Shown piece after piece: positions 26,257 to 34,737 of a stretch of 64,000 nt of DNA (the first letter of the stretch is position 1; each line of letters starts with the position of its first letter). The notes beneath the pieces were generated by a model. That model saw only the letters and a list, made by a program, of their open reading frames with translations. It was not told the origin of the DNA and made no database searches. Location: NCBI GenBank assembly GCA_002483105.1, contig DLHG01000015.1:124001-188000 (forward strand). Reading direction: 5' to 3'. The position numbers were made by a program, and so were the translations under genes. Origin of the DNA: Bacteroidetes bacterium UBA7674. GTDB lineage: Bacteria > Bacteroidota > Bacteroidia > Chitinophagales > Chitinophagaceae.

Positions 26257-26778
26257 CTACTTTCCATTTACTAGACAGGAAGCATACTCCTTAACCTTCT
26301 CAGTTTGCCGCGATGGTATTTGGTTATGTGTTTTTTCAATTCCACCAACAACGAGCCTTACACTTGCAATAGAAGACCCGCTCAGTTCTTTCATAGTCGG
26401 TTCATCAGCTATGCCTTTTACGATTATTGTTGTCTGTGTACCACCATTTGCAGAATATACTGAAGGTGCATAATCCTGGTCGGCTTCGAGCGTCAGTACC
26501 TTCCCGTTCTCAAGCTTAAAATAAAACTTCTCTCCTTTCCTAACTGATTTGCCGATGTGATTGTTCGTAATATTTTTAAGACCCAAATAGTAAGTGGTCC
26601 CTTTCTGCTCCAGAGTCATCCACCAATAGGTGGTCAGGGTACTTATTCTTTGCTCCACCATACGGTACTTCTCCCCGGTAAAGTCATCTTTTTTGTCCTT
26701 ATCGAATTTGCATTGCGCATAAGAGCACATGGAAGAACACAGCAAGGCTGAAATAATTAAGGTTTTAAGTAAGCTCAT
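26257..26778 (-). CDS. Secreted hypothetical protein
   Basis: I do not recognise a family. The 173-residue product starts with a signal peptide (LLKTLIISALLCSSMCSYAQ), so it is exported. The Cys in SMC lies close to the cleavage site, but the following SYAQ fits signal peptidase I better than a lipobox. The mature part is a single beta-rich domain of about 150 residues with strands such as TTYYLGLKNI, KFYFKLENGKVLTLEAD and IASVRLVVGGIEKTHNQI, spaced as in small periplasmic beta-sandwich proteins. No catalytic motif is visible. It is a single gene with a hairpin after it. Confidence 0.7.
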   Translation of the reverse strand: MSLLKTLIISALLCSSMCSYAQCKFDKDKKDDFTGEKYRMVEQRISTLTTYWWMTLEQKGTTYYLGLKNITNNHIGKSVRKGEKFYFKLENGKVLTLEADQDYAPSVYSANGGTQTTIIVKGIADEPTMKELSGSSIASVRLVVGGIEKTHNQIPSRQTEKVKEYASCLVNGK

Positions 26779-26832
26779 AATTTATTTTATTTAAAAGTAA
26801 TAACTCGAGAAAACGAAATCAATATATTGAAA

Positions 26833-27468
26833 TTACCACTTTACCTCTGCCGCCCTTAAAACCTCGCGTATCGCTTCATAAGATTTGAAAACCACAGGCC
26901 CCATTTGAGAGACAGGTATCCATTTAGCTTCAAGTATGTTCTCTTCTTTCTGCGGTACGAGTTTTTCTTTGCTGCTGCCAAACATTTTATACCAGGTAGT
27001 GCATTTCAGCAGGCTCTGTCCGTGTTGGGCATATACATGGTAGGTATCACATATTTTCTCGCCCAGCGTAAGTTGCTGGAGGCCTGTTTCTTCGCTTACT
27101 TCCCTGATGGCGCAATAATCTATAGCTTCACCATCATCGCGCTTGCCTTTGGGAAGGTCCCACTTTCCGCGGCGGTATATCATCAGCACAGCACCGTCTT
27201 CGTTGAAAACGACACCACCTGCGGCATCTATAGGTGTGTAGAGTTCATGCAGTTCATGTTGCAGGGAGGCTTGCGACACATCCTCTATGATCGCCCCGAG
27301 AGCGGTCAGCTTTTCGAGGTGCTGGATGGCCAGGCGGTAATTGCGGGGAAACGAACCCATAAATACCATATAGCCGCCCGCAATGGGATGCTCCCTTATA
27401 TAAGTCCGGCTATCGTTGGTGAGGATAAGCGGCTTATTATTATAATATATTTTCTGGGTGAAGGTCAT
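26833..27468 (-). CDS. NUDIX hydrolase
   Basis: A 211-residue NUDIX protein. The Nudix box is complete: GKRDDGEAIDYCAIREVSEETGL fits G-x5-E-x7-REUxEExGU, with the metal-binding glutamates in REVSEE. AAGGVVFNEDGAVLMIYRRGKWDLPKG is the usual strand before the box. An N-terminal extension of about 75 residues (LILTNDSRTYIREHPIAGGYMVFMG) has no clear match and is typical of a Bacteroidota subgroup. It hydrolyses a nucleoside diphosphate linked to another group; the substrate is unknown. It is divergent from pyrE across a 50-base gap. Confidence 0.88.
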   Translation of the reverse strand: MTFTQKIYYNNKPLILTNDSRTYIREHPIAGGYMVFMGSFPRNYRLAIQHLEKLTALGAIIEDVSQASLQHELHELYTPIDAAGGVVFNEDGAVLMIYRRGKWDLPKGKRDDGEAIDYCAIREVSEETGLQQLTLGEKICDTYHVYAQHGQSLLKCTTWYKMFGSSKEKLVPQKEENILEAKWIPVSQMGPVVFKSYEAIREVLRAAEVKW

Positions 27469-27480
27469 ATCAACTGTGTG

Positions 27481-27511
27481 TTTGTAAACTTGCCTAATAG
27501 ACGTAAGTTTG
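27481..27511 (+). promoter_or_regulatory. pyrE promoter, exact TTTG-N19-TAnnTTTG match
   Basis: TTTG at 27481-27484 and TAAGTTTG at 27504-27511 are separated by exactly 19 bases. Transcription should begin about 4-7 bases after the -7 element, which is at or just before the pyrE ATG at 27519, so the message would be leaderless or nearly so. Confidence 0.78.
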
Positions 27512-27518
27512 ACCCGTT

Positions 27519-28148
27519 ATGAGTACTCCCAAACATTTCGCCGAAAAGCTACTGCAAATTAAGGCTTTGCAAGTCAACCTGCAAAACCCTTATACATGGG
27601 CTTCCGGATGGCGTTCCCCGGTTTATTGCGATAACCGCAAGACATTGTCATACCCGCACGTACGGGATTTTGTAAAAAGCGAGCTGGCCAACATGGTCCT
27701 GGAGCATTTCCCCGACGCGGAAGTGATAGCGGGCGTGGCCACAGCGGGCATTCCGCATGGTGTAATGGCTGCCGACCTGCTGAAACTGCCTTTTATATAT
27801 GTGCGCTCTAAACCGAAAGAACATGGCATGGGCAACCAGATAGAGGGTGTGCTGGAAAAAGGCCAGAAAGTGGTGGTGATAGAAGACCTGGTCTCCACCG
27901 GCAAAAGCAGCCTGGAGACTGTAGAGGTGCTTCGTGCTGCAGGTGCTGAAATTATTGGCATGTGTGCGTTGTTCACTTACGGTTTTGTGGCCGCAGATGA
28001 GGCTTTCGCAAAAGCAGGTGTGCCGCTGAAGACTATCAGCAACTATCAAGCCCTGATGGAAGTGGCCGAAGAGCAAAAACTCCTTGCCCCTGAGCAAGTA
28101 CAAACATTTGCGCAGTGGAGGATAGATCCTGCTAACTGGAATAACTAA
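27519..28148 (+). CDS. pyrE: Orotate phosphoribosyltransferase PyrE
   Basis: A 209-residue enzyme that converts orotate and PRPP to OMP in pyrimidine synthesis. SGWRSPVYCDNRKTLSYP is the orotate-binding N-terminal segment, and VAGVATAGIPHGVMAADLLKLPFIYVRSKPKEHG gives the catalytic Lys and flexible loop. The PRPP-binding motif VVVIEDLVSTGKS is intact. It has its own promoter and does not sit with other pyr genes. A period-7 inverted array follows its stop codon. Confidence 0.95.
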   Translation: MSTPKHFAEKLLQIKALQVNLQNPYTWASGWRSPVYCDNRKTLSYPHVRDFVKSELANMVLEHFPDAEVIAGVATAGIPHGVMAADLLKLPFIYVRSKPKEHGMGNQIEGVLEKGQKVVVIEDLVSTGKSSLETVEVLRAAGAEIIGMCALFTYGFVAADEAFAKAGVPLKTISNYQALMEVAEEQKLLAPEQVQTFAQWRIDPANWNN

Positions 28149-28236
28149 TAACGAATAGTGAATAACGAATAGATAATAGGGTTACGCAACATTATGCTCT
28201 ATTCACTATTCGTTATTCTCTATTCTCTATTCGCTA
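28147..28236. repeat. Period-7 array with inverted arms (CGAATAG / CTATTCG)
   Basis: The left arm runs CGAATAG, TGAATAA, CGAATAG, ATAATAG (28152-28179). The right arm runs CTATTCA, CTATTCG, TTATTCT, CTATTCT, CTATTCG (28199-28233). An 18-bp perfect inverted repeat (28147-28164 with 28200-28217) is formed by them. The array fills the gap between pyrE and the UbiA-family gene and ends four bases before the latter's ATG. Confidence 0.8.
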
Positions 28237-28239
28237 TAA

Positions 28240-29190
28240 ATGGCGTGGTTAAGATTAATAAGGTGGAAGAACCTGCTTATCGTATTTTTCACGCAGTTGC
28301 TGGCGTGGGCATGTGTATTGCTGCCCATGAAACAGTATACAGATACGCCACTATTACTCACTCCTATTAATCTTCTTTGCCTTGCCCTCTCTACCGTATT
28401 GATCGCAGCAGCTGGTTACATCATCAATGACTACTTCGATATTAAGATAGATATCATCAATCGCCCGGAAAAGATGATACTGGAAAAGCGCATACCGCGC
28501 AAATGGGGCATCATTTTTCATACGGCACTCAATCTAATAGGACTGACATTAGCAGCCTACGTTGCGAGACAAGCGGGGCATTATGAATGGTTAGCGTTAC
28601 AAATAACCTGCACCATACTTCTCTGGTTTTATTCTGCGTCTTTCAAAAGACAATACATCATTGGCAATGTAGTAGTCGCACTACTCACCGCCCTCACCAT
28701 TCTCACCCTGATGATATATGAGCCTTCTATGCATCCGTATATCACACAGAATTACTTTTTGCAAACACCTGAGAAATGGATCATTAACCCTGTATGGGTA
28801 TTGGGAGTTTATACCTACTTCGCCTTTATGCTTACCTGGATGCGGGAGATAGTAAAGGACATGGAAGACTTTAAAGGAGATGCGGAAGAGGGTTGTGTAA
28901 CGATGCCTATTAAAATAGGGCTGTTGAAGTCGGCACGATTTGCGCAGTTACTGGGCATACTCGCTATCACACCGCTCATCATCGGCTCTATAAAATTATG
29001 CAATAAAGAATGGTGGACGCTGGGCATTTATATGATAGTGGCGGTAGTAGTGCCCCTAGCACTGTGGATAGTGACCGTGAACAATAAAGCCACCAAAGAC
29101 CATTACGCTAAAGCCAGCCGCAACCTCAAGTTCATTATGCTGACGGGTATCGGCTCATTAATCATTTATTATTTCCAGACCAATGGATAA
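28240..29190 (+). CDS. UbiA-family prenyltransferase, geranylgeranylglyceryl-phosphate geranylgeranyltransferase-like
   Basis: A 316-residue polytopic membrane enzyme of the UbiA superfamily, which attaches a polyprenyl group to an acceptor. The first Asp-rich motif is seen as NDYFDIKIDIINRP (NDxxDxxxD), and a second as DMEDFKGD (residues of about 207-214). Around eight hydrophobic helices surround these. In Bacteroidota genomes this type is often annotated as geranylgeranylglyceryl-phosphate geranylgeranyltransferase, but menaquinone-type or other acceptors cannot be excluded. It overlaps maf by eight bases. The 28147-28236 array overlies its upstream region. Confidence 0.82.
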   Translation: MAWLRLIRWKNLLIVFFTQLLAWACVLLPMKQYTDTPLLLTPINLLCLALSTVLIAAAGYIINDYFDIKIDIINRPEKMILEKRIPRKWGIIFHTALNLIGLTLAAYVARQAGHYEWLALQITCTILLWFYSASFKRQYIIGNVVVALLTALTILTLMIYEPSMHPYITQNYFLQTPEKWIINPVWVLGVYTYFAFMLTWMREIVKDMEDFKGDAEEGCVTMPIKIGLLKSARFAQLLGILAITPLIIGSIKLCNKEWWTLGIYMIVAVVVPLALWIVTVNNKATKDHYAKASRNLKFIMLTGIGSLIIYYFQTNG

Positions 29191-29740
29191 GATCATACTT
29201 GCTTCGCAATCGCCCCGCAGAAAACAGCTGATGGAAGCAGCGGAAATCGCTTTTGAAATAGTTATCGCAGATGTGGATGAAACCAATCCTCCCGGAATGG
29301 CGGGTGAGTTAGTACCCGAGCATTTAGCGAAAAAGAAAGCCGCAGCCATAGAAACTGATTATCCCGATTCTATTATCATTGCGGCAGATACGATCGTATT
29401 ACTTGATGGCAATATCCTGGGCAAGCCTAAGGATGCTGCGGACGCAGAGCATATCTTATCGCAACTATCAGGGAGAGTGCATAGAGTAGTGACAGGTGTG
29501 TGCATCCAAAAAGGTGACAAGCAGCATAGCTTCTCTACCGTGACAGAAGTTCACTTCCGTAAACTGAGTGCAGAGCAGATAAGTCATTATGTAACTAACT
29601 ACAAACCATTCGACAAAGCGGGTGCTTATGCTATACAGGAGTGGATAGGCATGATAGGTATTGAGAAAATTGACGGGGATTATTATAACGTGATGGGCTT
29701 ACCAATAGGGGAAGTAGTATTAGCGCTGCGTGAGTTTTAA
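29183..29740 (+). CDS. maf: Maf-family nucleoside triphosphate pyrophosphatase
   Basis: A 185-residue cytoplasmic house-cleaning pyrophosphatase that hydrolyses dTTP/UTP or modified nucleotides. ASQSPRRKQLM at the N-terminus is the phosphate-binding loop. AADTIVLLDGNILGKPKDAADAEHILSQLSG and CIQKGDKQHSFSTVTEVHF follow in the usual order, and DKAGAYAIQEWIG holds the catalytic acidic/aromatic motif. It matches the YhdE subgroup by DETNPPG. It overlaps the UbiA-family gene by eight bases and the convergent oxidoreductase gene by four. Confidence 0.94.
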   Translation: MDKIILASQSPRRKQLMEAAEIAFEIVIADVDETNPPGMAGELVPEHLAKKKAAAIETDYPDSIIIAADTIVLLDGNILGKPKDAADAEHILSQLSGRVHRVVTGVCIQKGDKQHSFSTVTEVHFRKLSAEQISHYVTNYKPFDKAGAYAIQEWIGMIGIEKIDGDYYNVMGLPIGEVVLALREF

Positions 29741-30879
29741 CGCGAAGAAACGATATCTGCGAGTTTCATCCCCACCTCACTCCCCAATGCCACACCCATC
29801 CCGCCCATCCTGAATGCACCGAATACCTTATCTGAAAATTGTTTCACTATTGGGCTGCAGGTTTTGCCGAAGGCCATGATGCCTGCCCAGCGTTGCTCTA
29901 TGAGGTAAGGAGTGCCTGGGAGTATTATTTCGTGAAGCTTCCTTTCCAATGCTATTTGTACCTGCTCGGTGAGGGCGAACTCCGTGGTGGTCTCTGCTTC
30001 AAAATCAAGGTTCCTTCCGCCGCCTATTAATACCCGTCCATCTATCTCACGGAAATAGTAATAGCCTTTGTCCATATGATAGACACCTTTGAATTTCAGT
30101 CCTTCTATCGGTTGTGTTATCAGCACTTGTCCGCGACCGGGAATTACATCTTCTTCAGGAAGTAATTGTTTGGTAAAGGCATTGGTGCAGATACTTAGTG
30201 TGTCTCCATGCAACGCGAGAATCTCATTCCTGCTGTTATCTTTTATCTCAACAGACACATAGCGTTCTGTTTCATCAAAGCGGACTACCTCTGCACCTGT
30301 CTTTATTTCCACGCCCAGTTGTAATGCCATTTGCATGAGCGCGCGCAGCATTTTACCTGTGTGCAATTCACCTTCGCAAGTGTTCTCGATTAAAGCCTTT
30401 GTATAATTAGTTGAGAACCCAAATATTTCTATTTTATCATTAGCCAGTTTAAATGCAGGCTTATGCGTGATGGGTTGGAGTAAGCCATTCAGGTACTCTA
30501 TCTTTTCAACCACTCCTTCTTCGATATCTGATTGGCTGAGTAGTTCATAGCTACCATTGGCTACATAGCCTATATTGGTATCGCCCAACCTGTTCCTCAG
30601 TTTTTCCAGTCCTTTTTTACGCCAGTCGTATAGTTCCAGTATTTCCGCTTCAGTCATGGTGTAGAGATAGTCGAGTAACTCTGTTACACTACCCATACAT
30701 GCGAAACCCGCGTTTCGCGAACTGGCACCTGTAGGAAGCAAGCCTCTTTCCAATACCAATACACTCGCACCGGGATATCGTTCCTTCAGCTCAATAGCCG
30801 TGCTCAGGCCTACGATACCTGAACCTATTACTATATGATCGTAGTTGATGAGGCTTTGTTGTTCCCAGTAACTTAGCAT
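29737..30879 (-). CDS. FAD-dependent amino-acid-oxidase-like oxidoreductase
   Basis: A 380-residue flavoprotein of the DAO fold. The FAD-binding beta-alpha-beta is YDHIVIGSGIVGLSTAIELKERYPGASVLVLERG, and GASSRNAGFA is the DAO-family continuation. EYHMDKGYYYFREIDGRVLIGGGRN-type strands and the C-terminal GAFRMGGMGVALGSEVGMKLAD complete it. The closest types are glycine/D-amino-acid oxidases and DadA-like dehydrogenases; the acceptor and amine substrate cannot be told. It is a single gene with the 222-base leuS upstream region behind it. Confidence 0.86.
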   Translation of the reverse strand: MLSYWEQQSLINYDHIVIGSGIVGLSTAIELKERYPGASVLVLERGLLPTGASSRNAGFACMGSVTELLDYLYTMTEAEILELYDWRKKGLEKLRNRLGDTNIGYVANGSYELLSQSDIEEGVVEKIEYLNGLLQPITHKPAFKLANDKIEIFGFSTNYTKALIENTCEGELHTGKMLRALMQMALQLGVEIKTGAEVVRFDETERYVSVEIKDNSRNEILALHGDTLSICTNAFTKQLLPEEDVIPGRGQVLITQPIEGLKFKGVYHMDKGYYYFREIDGRVLIGGGRNLDFEAETTTEFALTEQVQIALERKLHEIILPGTPYLIEQRWAGIMAFGKTCSPIVKQFSDKVFGAFRMGGMGVALGSEVGMKLADIVSSR

Positions 30880-31004
30880 TTTGAACCTGTGTTAGCGAGG
30901 TTTGAAGGTAGAAATTATTGAGGTTTCTGCGCACACATAACAATTTGCCCTAAATCATAGCGTTGCAGCTTTAATCAACTAAGCCGCTACCTCTCAGGGG
31001 GGTT

Positions 31005-31043
31005 AGCTTCGCTGAGGAAAGTTCTCGCTGCGCTCGAAATGAC
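31005..31043. repeat. Dispersed GTCATTTCGAGCG repeat, copy C
   Basis: On the minus strand it reads GTCATTTCGAGCGCAGCGAG and ends in TCAGCGAAGCT. It lies 60 bases before leuS, between the oxidoreductase and leuS start regions. Confidence 0.65.
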
Positions 31044-31076
31044 GGCTTTGATGGGGCTTTGTTGGGCTTGCTTTCG

Positions 31077-31084
31077 TACTTTTG
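31077..31084 (+). promoter_or_regulatory. Candidate -7 element of the leuS promoter
   Basis: TACTTTTG fits TAnnTTTG and ends 17 bases before the ATG. No TTTG at the 19-base spacing is seen. Confidence 0.45.
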
Positions 31085-31101
31085 CAGCGATTTTATAAGC
31101 T

Positions 31102-33882
31102 ATGGAGTACAATTTCCGCGAAATAGAGAAGAACTGGAAGAAGGTCTGGAAAGACACTGATATATATAAGGTAACGAACGATACCTCTAAGCCTAAGTTC
31201 TATATACTGGACATGTTCCCTTACCCAAGTGGTGCGGGACTCCATGTGGGTCACCCGCTTGGCTATATCGCTTCTGATATCTATGCGCGCTTCAAACGCA
31301 TGAAGGGCTTTAACGTGCTGCACCCGATGGGTTATGATGCCTTCGGTCTGCCTGCGGAACAATACGCTTTAGAAACAGGCCAACACCCTACCGTTACTAC
31401 AGAGAAGAATATTGCGCGCTACCGCGAGCAGCTGGATAATATTGGTTTCTGCTACGACTGGAGCCGCGAGGTGCGCACCAGCGATGCTAAATACTACAAG
31501 TGGACGCAGTGGATATTCTTACAACTGTTCCATAGCTGGTATGACCGTACTGCTAATAAAGCACGGCCTATCAGTGAACTCATTGGCATCTTTGAACAAG
31601 AAGGCAATTTGAACAATCCTTGTCCTGCCGATGATGAATTACAATTTGATGCCGACAACTGGAACATCTATACAGAACAAGGCAGGCGTGATATACTAAT
31701 GCAATACCGCATCGCTTACCTGAGCTATGCTGAGGTATGGTGGTGCGAGGCGCTGGGAACGGTGCTTGCCAATGACGAAGTAGTGAACGGTGTATCAGAA
31801 CGTGGCGGACATCCTGTTGAGAAAAAGAGAATGCGTCAATGGTTCCTGCGCATCACAGAATATGCGGAACGCCTTATCAGCAGCCTGGATACGCTGGACT
31901 GGAGTGATGCCATGAAAGAAATGCAGCGCAACTGGATAGGCAAGAGCAATGGCGCTGAGGTAACTTTCCATTTAGATAATTCGAAAGAAGATATAACAGT
32001 GTTCACTACCCGCCCCGATACTATTTTCGGTGTGGACTTTTTAGTGGTAGCACCGGAGCATGAGATATTGAATGCTATTACTACCCCTGAACAAAAAGCG
32101 GAAGTAGAAAAATATCAGCAGTATGTAAAGAGCCGTTCAGAGCGTGAGCGCATGAGCGAGGTGAAACAAGTGAGTGGTGCATTTACCGGCACATATGCTA
32201 TTCACCCCTTGAGCAAAAAGCCGATACCGGTCTGGACCGCAGAATATGTGCTGGCGGGATATGGTACCGGCGCTATTATGGCGGTGCCAAGCGGAGATGA
32301 TCGTGACCACGCCTTTGCGAAACATTTTAGCATTCCGATCACCAACATCTTTGGTGAACTGTACAATGGTGAAGAAGCATACAGCGCGAAAGACGGAAAG
32401 ATAGAGAACAGTGATTTCCTCAGCGGACTAACTATAAAAGAAGCTACTCTAAAAGCGATAGATGCATTGGTTGCTTCAGGCGCAGGAAGGGGTAAAGTAA
32501 ATTACCGTTTGCGTGATGCGGGCTTTAGCCGCCAGCGTTATTGGGGTGAACCATTCCCGATAGTGTATATAGGTGATGTGCCTTATGCAATAGATGAAGA
32601 TGCGGTACAAGGCATCGATAAAAATACGCCTGTAGAGCTACCGATGGTAGAAAACTACAAACCGGGACCGGAAGGTCAAGGGCCTTTAGCTAATGTGACT
32701 AATTGGGTAAATACCAAAGCGGGACACAGGGAAACCAACACGATGCCGGGCTATGCAGGCAGTAGCTGGTATTTCCTCCGCTACATGGACCCGCATAATG
32801 ACAATGAGTTTGCGAGCAAAGAAGCGACAAGCTACTGGCGCGAGGTGGACCTGTACATAGGTGGTACTGAGCATGCCGTAGGTCATCTGCTGTACAGCCG
32901 CATGTGGACGAAAGCATTGTATGACTTAGGACATATCTCTTTTGATGAACCATTTAAGAAATTGGTGAACCAGGGGATGATACAGGGAAGCTCGCGTTTC
33001 GCTTACCGTGTCCATGGCACTAACAAGTATGTTTCTCACGGACTGAGAAAAGAATATAAAGTAGATGATCTGCGTGTAGACGTCGCTATGGTTGATGGTT
33101 TGGAACTGGATACTGAAGCTTTCAAGAACTGGCGTCCTGAATATGCGGATGCAGAATTTATTCTGGAAGACGGCAAATACATCTGCGGTGCAGAAGTAGA
33201 AAAAATGTCCAAGTCTAAATACAATGTCGTCAACCCTGATGATATTGTAACACAGTATGGCGCTGATACATTCCGTATGTACGAGATGTTCCTGGGTCCG
33301 ATAGATGTGAGCAAGCCGTGGGATACCAAAGGCATTGAAGGAGTACACCGTTTCTTAAAGAAGCTGTGGCGCTTGTACTTTGATGAATCCGGACTAATCG
33401 TCACAGATGAACCTGCCACTGAAGCTGAACTGAAAATACTGCACAAAACCATCAAGAAGATAGGTGACGATATAGAGCGTTTCTCGTTCAATACATCTGT
33501 GAGCCAATTCATGATATGCGTGAATGAGCTTTCTACGCTGAATTGCCATAAACGTGAGGTGTTGGAAAAACTGGCAGTGATCATCTGTCCATTTGCGCCG
33601 CATATGGCTGAGGAACTTTGGAGTAAACTGGGCAAAAGCGGCAGCGTGATAACAGCAGACTTCCCCGCTTATGAAGACAAGTATGTAACAGAGAACACCA
33701 AGAAATATCCTGTTGCCGTAAATGGCAAGACAAGAGCTGAAATGGAGTTTGCGCTGGATGCTGAACCTGCTGATGTTGAGAAAGAAGTTTTGGCGGATCC
33801 TACAATTATCAAGTGGATGGAAGGCAAAGACAAAAAGAAGTTTATCTACGTAAAAGGCAAAATGATAAATGTGGTAGTGTAG
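31102..33882 (+). CDS. leuS: Leucyl-tRNA synthetase
   Basis: A 926-residue class I aminoacyl-tRNA synthetase that charges tRNA-Leu. The HIGH motif appears as HVGH (residues 48-51) within FPYPSGAGLHVGHPLGY, and KMSKS is at about 701-705. The editing domain, with TTRPDTIFGVDFLVVAPEH and the GTGAIMAVPSGDDRDHAFA motif, lies between. The Zn-knuckle region usual in bacterial enzymes shows no clear cysteine set. A C-terminal anticodon and LeuC domain completes the protein. Full length, no frameshift. Its upstream region contains a dispersed repeat copy. Confidence 0.97.
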   Translation: MEYNFREIEKNWKKVWKDTDIYKVTNDTSKPKFYILDMFPYPSGAGLHVGHPLGYIASDIYARFKRMKGFNVLHPMGYDAFGLPAEQYALETGQHPTVTTEKNIARYREQLDNIGFCYDWSREVRTSDAKYYKWTQWIFLQLFHSWYDRTANKARPISELIGIFEQEGNLNNPCPADDELQFDADNWNIYTEQGRRDILMQYRIAYLSYAEVWWCEALGTVLANDEVVNGVSERGGHPVEKKRMRQWFLRITEYAERLISSLDTLDWSDAMKEMQRNWIGKSNGAEVTFHLDNSKEDITVFTTRPDTIFGVDFLVVAPEHEILNAITTPEQKAEVEKYQQYVKSRSERERMSEVKQVSGAFTGTYAIHPLSKKPIPVWTAEYVLAGYGTGAIMAVPSGDDRDHAFAKHFSIPITNIFGELYNGEEAYSAKDGKIENSDFLSGLTIKEATLKAIDALVASGAGRGKVNYRLRDAGFSRQRYWGEPFPIVYIGDVPYAIDEDAVQGIDKNTPVELPMVENYKPGPEGQGPLANVTNWVNTKAGHRETNTMPGYAGSSWYFLRYMDPHNDNEFASKEATSYWREVDLYIGGTEHAVGHLLYSRMWTKALYDLGHISFDEPFKKLVNQGMIQGSSRFAYRVHGTNKYVSHGLRKEYKVDDLRVDVAMVDGLELDTEAFKNWRPEYADAEFILEDGKYICGAEVEKMSKSKYNVVNPDDIVTQYGADTFRMYEMFLGPIDVSKPWDTKGIEGVHRFLKKLWRLYFDESGLIVTDEPATEAELKILHKTIKKIGDDIERFSFNTSVSQFMICVNELSTLNCHKREVLEKLAVIICPFAPHMAEELWSKLGKSGSVITADFPAYEDKYVTENTKKYPVAVNGKTRAEMEFALDAEPADVEKEVLADPTIIKWMEGKDKKKFIYVKGKMINVVV

Positions 33883-33925
33883 GCGCGAGTCAACCTCCCC
33901 CGAATTTGAAGACAAGCTTCAAATT

Positions 33926-33956
33926 CTCCCCTCCTAAAAACAGGAGGGGAGTTTTA
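33926..33956 (+). terminator. Terminator after leuS
   Basis: The stem CTCCCCTCCT/AGGAGGGGAG has a six-base loop and is followed by TTTTAAAAA. A second perfect 10-bp hairpin (GAATTTGAAG/CTTCAAATTC) lies just before it at 33902-33926, so two hairpins are stacked. Confidence 0.8.
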
Positions 33957-33968
33957 AAAACATAGTAT

Positions 33969-34628
33969 ATGACAGACTTAACGACGAACAAACCAAAATC
34001 GAGAAGAAAGACAACTGCATTCTTATTGATATTCTTTTTCCTGCTGTCGGCGGCATTTATGGTGTATTATTATAAGACCACGCGTGAGCGGCCGTCAAAT
34101 AATACATTACCATTTGTTGGACAGGGCAATAAAGTGGGTAGTTTCTCTTTCACCAACCAGGAAGGAAAGACAATTACGGACAAAGACGTTGCCGGCAAGA
34201 TTCGCGTGGTGGAATATTTCTTCACTACCTGCAAAGGCATCTGCCCTAAGATGAATGAATCTCTTGCACGTGTGTACGACCAATACCGTTATAACGACAA
34301 GGTCTTGTTCATGTCACATACTGTTGACCCTAAAAAAGATACTGCCGGTGCGATGATGGCTTATAGCCAGAAATTCAATGCCGACCCTAAGCACTGGTTG
34401 TTCCTTACAGGCGACAAGCAAGAGTTGTATAATATGGCGCGCTATAGTTATCTCATCAGTGCACAGGATGATACCTCAGGCATATCAATAGACCAGGATT
34501 TCATACACGACAACCACTTTGTATTGGTAGATGATGAGAACAACATCCGAGGCTTCTACGACGGACTCCAAAAGGATGAAGTGGATAAGCTGATAGGTGA
34601 TATAAAAAAGCTACTGGACGAGAAGTAA
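33969..34628 (+). CDS. SCO1/SenC-family copper chaperone
   Basis: A 219-residue protein with one N-terminal hydrophobic helix (TTAFLLIFFFLLSAAFMVYYY) anchoring a thioredoxin-fold domain outside the cytoplasm. The copper-binding motif CKGIC has cysteines at 88 and 92, and a His is available at 180 or 183 in FIHDNHFVLVD. These are the three ligands of SCO proteins, which deliver copper to cytochrome c oxidase CuA. No oxidase gene is nearby. The chromate transporter gene converges on it. Confidence 0.9.
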   Translation: MTDLTTNKPKSRRKTTAFLLIFFFLLSAAFMVYYYKTTRERPSNNTLPFVGQGNKVGSFSFTNQEGKTITDKDVAGKIRVVEYFFTTCKGICPKMNESLARVYDQYRYNDKVLFMSHTVDPKKDTAGAMMAYSQKFNADPKHWLFLTGDKQELYNMARYSYLISAQDDTSGISIDQDFIHDNHFVLVDDENNIRGFYDGLQKDEVDKLIGDIKKLLDEK

Positions 34629-34737
34629 GTTGATACGTTATAAGTTAATAGGTTGATAAGGCGGGGCTTTGTCAACCTATTTTCATTTAAGTCTTTATTC
34701 CGCCGAATCAACTAATCAACCTTTCAACTAGTCAACT
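34629..34737. repeat. 8-bp-period repeats as opposed arms between convergent genes
   Basis: The left arm has AGTTGATA, CGTTATA (7), AGTTAATA, GGTTGATA (34629-34659). The right arm has AATCAACT, AATCAACC, TTTCAACT, AGTCAACT (34706-34737). The arms are complementary in consensus and could fold. The left arm starts one base after the SCO stop codon and the right arm touches the stop codon of the chromate transporter. The units are the same as at 3891-3922. Confidence 0.8.
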
